Source: Symbiodinium natans
Lineage: Eukaryota > Sar > Dinophyceae > Suessiales > Symbiodiniaceae
Direction: 5' to 3'
Length of the DNA stretch: 64,000 nucleotides
Assembly (NCBI GenBank): GCA_905221605.1
Contig: CAJNDS010001191.1
Span: 767,407 to 831,406 of the forward strand
Shown: positions 58,125-64,000 of the stretch, in pieces
Layout of the letters: each line of letters begins with the position of its first letter
How positions within the stretch are numbered: position 1 is the stretch's first letter
The notes under the pieces: model-generated
Database searches by the model: none
What the model saw: the letters and a program-made list of their open reading frames with translations, nothing else
Told to the model about the DNA's origin: nothing
Translations under genes and position numbers: made by a program

Positions 58125-60430
58125 AAAATCCAAAGTTTAGGGTTTGGGGTTTGGGGTTTAGGGTTTAGGGTTTGTGGCTTGCACTACTGCATAGAGTGGT
58201 GTCAGACTGCTGTGTAGCCGGAGTCCATTGCTGTTTGTTGCCGCCGTTTCTTTTGGCAGTGTTGGTTCCTTCTGTTGGCATACATGTGTTTGTTTGCCGC
58301 CACGGTGGCCTTTTCCTAAAAGATGAACCAAGATTGAACCCCAAATGCCGCAAATCGTGATGCTGCACGAAAAGCCCTCGTGACATGTGCATTTAGCACG
58401 AAACCATGAACAAAAATCAAATACACACGATCTAGCGGACGAACGCCAAAAGCGAGACCTGCGCCTCCTCCTCCTCCTCCTCCTCCTCCTCCTCCTCCTC
58501 CTCCTCCTCCTCCTCCTCCTCCTCCTTCTCCTGCTACTACTGCTACTACTGCTACTACTGCTACTACTGCTTCTCCTACTTGTCCCCTACTCCTACTGCA
58601 AGTGCTACCGCTACTAATTGCCAACTGCCAATTGCCAAATGCCAACTGCCACTTACCAACTAACTAGCAACTACTAACGACTACCTACTAACTACTGACC
58701 ACTGACTACAGACTACGAACTGCTACACCACTACAACAACATCAGCAACCAATATATACAAAAAAGTGACTAAAGCCCCAACGCCCCCACCCCGGCTATC
58801 AAGGAAACAAACTTGAAATCCACGTGATGATTGGTCCCAAGGGATCCCCCGCATCCCCTTATGATAATTCCTAGGACGTCCAAAACGCAACCCCCAATGT
58901 ACCGCAACTCCACGTTGTGCTTGAAGGTTTCGGAGTCCGAGAACAAGATTAGGGTTTAGGGTTTAGGGTTTTGGGTTTTGGGTTTAGGGTTTAGGGCTCC
59001 CAACCCGGGTTCGGCGACTTTCGTGTATCCCCGACGAAAGAGTCTTTCGTCGGGGATGGTTGGTAGGACACGCCCCAACCTGAGAGTGTCACGCATGGCC
59101 TGCCCAGATCAAGTTCATCTCTACTTGGCCCGCCCAAAAACGCACTGGGGGGGGGGGGGGGGGACCCCCAAGGACCAGCATATAAGGAGCTTCCTATTTC
59201 AGGGCGCTTGTTCCGGCGCACGTGGCTCACCCTGCAGTATGGAGTTTTGCGGTCAGAAATCTACAAAACCCTCAAATCCCGATAAGTGAGAGAAGTGTGC
59301 CCTAACTATTGGGATTGTGTCTTCTTTTAAGTTCGTTGCGGTGACGTCAGGGAGAAGGGCCTCTTGGTTCAAGAGGGCGTTCCGAAATTCGAGGGTGTTT
59401 TTGTGTCAGTAGATGCATCGATCGATATTCGCGGCCCCTTAAGATCGGACAAGGCCCCATTTACGAGACTGAAGAGGTTTCGGGGCTTTAAGGGTTGAGG
59501 GGCTGAAGGGCCGAAGGGTTCCGTGATCCAGGGCTCACAGGATTTCGGAGCTTAAGCCGAAAAAATTGACAGGGGTTTAGGCTTTGGGGTTTAGGGTTTA
59601 GGGTTTAGGGTTTAGGCTTAGGCACGTTGCGTCGAGTACCGGGGGTCTTGTGCTTCCTGGGAGCTTGGGCTTGCAGGGTGCCCAGGCACGCCGCTGACGC
59701 ATGGGGCGGATGGCCCGGCACCACGGAACACCGCAGCAAGCCCTAAACCCTAAAGCCTAAACCCTAAACCCTAAACCCTAAACCCTAAACCCCAAACTGA
59801 TTTGGGCTGTTCAAACGCGGGATTGAGTTTTAATTAGGGTTGAGGATTGAGGGTTTAGGGCGTAGGGTTTAGTCTTTAGGGGAGGATTGCAGCAGCAGTC
59901 AATTGACGATGGCATCTTGCTTTCATTCATTTCCAGGAAAGCATAAAGCGTTGCCAGGGTCTTGTAGACTAATTGCACCCATGGCTGCGGTGAGCCCAGA
60001 TCACGGGCCAAGTGGCCATCTGCACCAACTGATGAAGTACCATTGCTTCAAAAAGGGTCCTGTCGGATTATCCTTGTTCGCGCGTGTCGTTTGGCTGCTG
60101 AACTTGCTTGGGGCCATATGCTTTTGATTGCATTGTTGTAGCTTTCCGATAGACTTGGCTTTGGACTCGAATTTCAAACGATGACGAAGCAACGAGACAT
60201 GAACACACTACTGCTCGCAAAAATGTCAGGCTGATGCTCATGATGTTTCTGGCTTGTGGCTGGGAAAGCTGGAGCAGTAAATCGCAAAACGCCTTGACAA
60301 CTGCATTAGTTCAATCCTCCTATCCTCACACTGGCTACTTGCCTTAATCTGCAAGCAAGGCAGCGCTACAGAGCGCCAGAGCTGCAAATAGCGAGGACTC
60401 TTACCCGACTCTACTAGCACTAACACGCAC
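58125..60430. other. Non-coding region between apyrase and kinase fragment
   Basis: Telomere-like arrays at 58136-58168, 58950-58995 and 59575-59615 (+) and 59740-59795 (-). CTC and CTACTG microsatellites at 58455-58575, followed by degenerate CCAACTGCCA/ACTACTAACT tracts to 58740. A small hairpin with TTTCGTCGGGGAT duplicated in inverted orientation (about 59010-59057). A poly-G run (59146-59162). No gene recognised. Confidence 0.55.
58455..58575. repeat. CTC and CTACTG microsatellite
   Basis: About 24 CTC (TCC) trinucleotides followed by CTACTACTG units. Poly-Leu and poly-Gly ORFs over it are artefacts. Confidence 0.95.
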
Positions 60431-60433
60431 GAC

Positions 60434-61065
60434 TTTTCTCACTCTGCATCAAAAACTTTCAAAGCCCTGAAGACATGGTGGGATGATCTCTTCCGAGATT
60501 CCACATGCTCAAAGCCTTCGGTGGACAAGCTTTCCGAAGACCCGCTGCGATGGTGCGTTAACCATGTCACCGACATGCTCCAAACAGCGTGCTCGCTTGC
60601 CTCGGGTGGTGAGGCCAAGCTGTGGAAGGCGAGCGACTGCGTAGTCAAGGAGTTCCGGTCTCACGACAACTTCAAGCAAGAGCACGAAGCCTTGCGGTGC
60701 ATCAAGCATCCGCATGTTGTTCGCATGCTTGGCTGGGCCCTGGAATCAGGGGGCCAGGACCTGGATACATTATTCTTGACTTCTGTGCTGGAGGAGATCT
60801 ATTTGCAAGGATGCGGAGCGACGCGGGTTTCACCTGGCGACACCGTCTACAGGTTTTGTCACATTGCGTCGATGGTTTGAGCCACGTACACCGCTTGCAG
60901 CTCCTTCACTGCGATTTCAAAAGTCAAAATCTGCTGATCTCTGGAGACGGGTCAGGCGTGCTGGCAGACTTCGGCCAAGCGTGTGTTCTCCCTCACCGCC
61001 AGGGGTACGCCAAGCGGGCCAACGGGGGCACAATAGGGGAAAGCACGGCACAAAGAACATTATGA
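60434..61065 (+). pseudogene. Protein kinase gene fragment, frameshifted and truncated
   Basis: The N-lobe reads in one frame: GGEAKLWKASDCVVKEF (glycine-loop-like, with the VAIK-type Lys), a helix-C-like QEHEALRCIKHPHVVRMLGW. At about 60755-60765 the frame shifts by one base to YIILDFCAGGDLFARM (hinge), then LLHCDFKSQNLLI (catalytic loop, HCD for HRD) and LADFGQA (DFG). The activation segment stops at GGTIG, where APE and the C-lobe should follow, and the DNA becomes AT-rich. All key catalytic residues are present up to the break. The frameshift could also be a sequence error; the lost C-lobe cannot. Ser/Thr or dual-specificity type, substrate unknown. Confidence 0.7.
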
Positions 61066-61069
61066 ACGA

Positions 61070-62805
61070 AACAACCAAAAGTGAGGATGATTCGTGAAGT
61101 TAAAGCATAAAGTTCATGTATTCACTCAGTATATTATTACGGAGGCTCTCTATCTTTCTTATAATGCCCCCTTTAATACTAATAATAATGCGCTTAGAGT
61201 GAACGCAGAAAATTAATACGGTTATTAATGAATGAAATAAGCGCAGAATTATATTAATATTAGTGCGTAAACTCGTGAACGAAGTATAGGAACAAAATGA
61301 ATACAATATATTTTATATTATTAATGAAATCTCATTTATAATTATATCCTTGTCTTTTGATTATAAATTCTTTTTGGAATATTGGTTGTTATTTTGAATG
61401 ATTATTTTATTAAGAATTATTATAGGAATCTTCTTAGATCTACATTATATATTAGAGATTATTTTAGTATATTTTTCTTTTTTCTTTTTTTAAATGGAGA
61501 AATACCTTATGGATTTTCTTTTGTAATGCTTCATTTTGGAAGAACTAAAATAGCATTTATGGGTTATATTTTACTTTCAGGACAAATGAGTTTATGAGGA
61601 ATATCCCCCCCACCCCACACCCCGCGAGAAGCACGTCGTTTCCACCCCCCTATTGTTGGGCAGCACGTGGCCCACCCCACCACACTTCGTTGTTGTTGAG
61701 CAGCAGGTCTTTGCACCCTTGTTACTGGACAACGCCCCCCGCTCACTTGTAATTATTTCTCCAAAATCAAGACCCACTTGTGACTACAAAACAATCACTT
61801 GTGAGCCACCCCCCAAAAAAATAGACGCAAGTGAGTTTTTTGATCCCTTTCAAGAGGGAGCTTCTTTTTTAGAACTTATAGTCGTAAGTGAGCTTAAAAA
61901 AGTCAGAAGTACGAAGATTTTATAGTCACAAGTGAGGAAATAATCACAATTGAGAAGAGTTTATCACGAAATAAGAATTGGAAAATAATGGGATATAATA
62001 TACGATAACATACAAGAAAAAATCAATGTTAATTTCTTTTTTTCTCGAAAGAATAAAGGAGAAATTTAGAAAATATTTGTAATTTTATGATTTCACAACG
62101 ATGATTTTATTTTAAAATCATTCTTAATGGACGACAAGAATTCCTTTTATTCTATGATATTTATTTCAATTGCAAATTGATCTATAGAGATGAGATTCTG
62201 AAAAGATTTATGTATTTTGCGTTCGTTTGTTCTGCTTCCTATGGGAATTGCTAGGTCTTAATTTCGGTATAGGAGACGTCTGCTCCCACAAATAGTAATT
62301 AAGAAATAGAATGTGTAACCGAAGAACCAATCCAAAATTAAATAGACTTAATTGTAGTGAATATACTACGATCTTTAATATATTTATTAAGAGGGGAATT
62401 TAGTAATATCATTTATTTTATTTACCGCACTTATTCTATCATATTTCCCAGCCCTAAATAAAAAGATATAAGAAAATTCATTAAACCTATTGATACCCCA
62501 AGTGGGATAATATCGATTAATTCTTCCAGAAAAATAAATGGGACAAATATATAAATATAATAATGTTCTCATATAACATATTTTTCCGTCTTGCAATAGA
62601 TTTATATCTTACCCATTGTTTTTTTTATATTATTTATGAGGCCTTATTTGAAAATTTCCGATAATTTTCAAGATCCTTTAAGAAAATTCTTAGAAATCCA
62701 TCCGACATCGAAAATTATCGAAAATTTCCGATATCCCCCCAGAAACTTCATTTCATTTTATAAATTCATATCTTCACTTATTTCTAAATAGCGATGATAA
62801 GAAAA

Positions 62806-62836
<31 letters not shown>

Positions 62837-62860
62837 CCCTATAAAAGGCTATGGGCTCGA
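61070..62860. other. AT-rich segment, candidate mitochondrial-DNA insert (NUMT)
   Basis: About 1.8 kb of strongly AT-rich DNA, unlike anything else in the window, starting abruptly in the kinase gene. It holds a cytochrome-b-like fragment (61510-61605) and an imperfect inverted repeat around 61745-61950 (CACTTGTAATTATTTC against GAAATAATCACAATTG). Dinoflagellate mitochondrial genomes are AT-rich and full of gene fragments and inverted repeats, so the fit is good. An assembly join is an alternative. Confidence 0.45.
61510..61605 (+). pseudogene. cob: Cytochrome-b-like fragment
   Basis: One frame reads SFVMLHFGR..IAFMGYILLSGQMSL, close to the conserved cytochrome b stretch A-F-M-G-Y-V-L-P-x-G-Q-M-S-x-W-G. 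The codon after SL is TGA where Trp is expected, then GGAATA. Upstream residues match less well. It is a short, degenerate piece, not a functional gene here. Confidence 0.5.
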
Positions 62861-63300
62861 CCCCTATTTTCGCTCTGCGGCCGCCCCGTCGGATGCCCCG
62901 CCTCCTCTTCCGGTCCATTTGGCTGCTTGTGAGGGCCTTGCAGGGGGATCCTGAAAATTCCGGGAATTTTAATACTTTTTGTCTAAAAATCCTGGGAATT
63001 TTGGGAATCACCCGGAGCTGAAAATTCCCGAAATTTTAGGAATTGTCCGGATTGAGGTTTGGGCTTGCCGGGTTGGATTTAAGGTTCCAGCGCAACAGTG
63101 ATGACGTGGGTGCCCCTTCACCTTCAAGGAAATCTTCAAGGAAATCTGTTGGTCCAGCGTAGTTCCGATGATGGTCGCCGCCCGCCAGCTGTTCAAGGGG
63201 GTTCGGCCTCACGATCATATAAAAGCAACAGCTCTCGAAACAGCTCTCGAAAATCCTAGGAATTTAAATTCCGGGAATTTTCGGGATCCCCCGGGTTCAA
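62640..63300. repeat. Cluster of imperfect AATTCC/GGAATT palindromes
   Basis: Repeated motifs GAAAATTCCGGGAATTTT, CCTGGGAATTTTGGGAATC, GAAAATTCCCGAAATTTTAG and TTAAATTCCGGGAATTTTCG. An AT-rich version (GAAAATTTCCGATAATTTTC) lies at 62650-62735. An ATAT microsatellite sits at 62808-62836. Confidence 0.7.
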
Positions 63301-63504
63301 GGTTTTACGCTTTACGGTGTAGGGTTTTGGGGTTTAATAGAAATTGTATAGGGTTTGTGTCCGGAGTTTTGTCGTGTTTTGGGGGGGTTTTGTTTTTTGC
63401 TTTTTGCTGTAATGGTTTGGGTTCTGTCGGGTGTGGTGGGGGGTGGGTGGTTTTGGGGTGCTGAGGGGTTGAGGCTGAAAGGCTGGGGTTTTGGGGGGTT
63501 TTCC

Positions 63505-64000
63505 CGAATGCCCGTGGTGGTGGTCCCGTGGTGGTGGTCCGTGGTCCGGTGGGGTTCGTCGTGGTGGTCCCACAGCGTGGTGGTGATCCCGTGGTGGTGG
63601 TGTTCCTTTGGTAGTGGTGGTCTGTCGTGGTGGTGGCGGTGTCCGTGGTGGTGGTGGTGGTGGTGGTCCCTGGTGGCCGTCGTGGTGGTCCCGTGGTGGT
63701 GGTCCCATGGTGGTGGCCGGGTGGCGGTGGTCCGTGGCGGTGGTTCGCGGTGGTGGTCTCGTGGTGGTGGTTCTGTGGTGGTGGTCCTATGGTGGTTGTC
63801 TCGTGGTGGTGGTCCCGTGGTGGTGGTTCCGGGCGCTTGTCCCGTGGTGGTGGTCCGTGGTGGTTGGTCCGTGGTGGTGGTCCGTGGCGGGGGTCCGTGC
63901 GGGTGGTTGTGTTGGTGGTCGTGGTGGTGGTCTCGTGGTGGTGGTTTTGTGGTGGTGGTCTCGTGGTGGTGGTCTTGTGGTGGTGGTCTCGTGGCGGTGG
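63505..64000 (+). repeat. GTGGTGGTCC microsatellite reaching the window end
   Basis: Imperfect GTGGTGGTCC(C) 10-mers with TCGTGGTGG variants over about 500 bases. Overlapping ORFs are artefacts. Confidence 0.93.

Noticed and set aside
62387-62596. Minus-strand 69-residue ORF in the AT-rich segment as a mitochondrial protein
   Set aside because: Residues do not match cox1, cox3 or cob motifs that I recognise; AT-rich DNA gives such ORFs by chance.

Overview
The window looks like nuclear DNA of a dinoflagellate, most likely a Symbiodiniaceae-type (Suessiales) alga. The grounds are: dozens of interspersed arrays of the plant/dinoflagellate telomere unit TTTAGGG; small exons joined at GC-AG, GA-AG and GT-AG introns with the acceptor pattern AG|G; a DUF285/BspA-type repeat protein; and a TauE/SafE-type transporter. 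No bacterial operons, tRNA, rRNA or CRISPR structures are visible.

Layout. 1-11.05 kb: short exon-like islands of unknown product between telomere-like arrays, hairpin elements and long poly-G runs. 11.05-27.29 kb: a block with no telomere-like arrays at all. It holds one DUF285-repeat surface-protein gene (11690-25925, with a membrane tail to 26152) split by three same-strand LINE retrotransposons at 12201-16070, 16307-24492 and 24568-25201. 27.3-36.8 kb: array-rich DNA with sparse exons, some resembling a Cu/Zn-SOD-like domain gene. 36.8-38.85 kb: a decayed gene of unknown family and a 54-bp tandem repeat. 39.57-52.73 kb: a TauE/SafE (sulfite/anion exporter family) gene in at least a dozen tiny exons. 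Nearly every intron between recognised exons carries telomere-like arrays, hairpin elements or both. 56.6-58.1 kb: an apparently complete GDA1/CD39 apyrase gene with one GC-AG intron. 60.4-61.07 kb: a truncated protein-kinase gene, followed abruptly by AT-rich DNA with a cytochrome-b-like fragment (candidate mitochondrial insert). 62.6-64 kb: palindromic AATTCC-rich DNA, then a GTGGTGGTCC microsatellite.

The main result is the 11.7-26 kb block. The full-length LINE (about 8.2 kb, 14-bp target duplication) encodes an APE-type endonuclease, reverse transcriptase and zinc fingers. It also carries a conserved overlapping ORF and a ubiquitin-specific-protease-like domain with the Cys, QQDAAEF, GHYTA and DDAC motifs. 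All three insertions have their 3' junction at the same point of the host repeat (CAT^GTTC, the Met-Phe codons of the DUF285 repeat). Dropping each element with one target copy brings the DUF285 reading frame back into register at all three sites. This suggests a retrotransposon family that targets a motif inside a repetitive protein-coding gene. The second theme is that telomere-like arrays sit inside introns and inside hairpin transposon-like elements, in both orientations, but are absent from the retroelement block and the compact genes.
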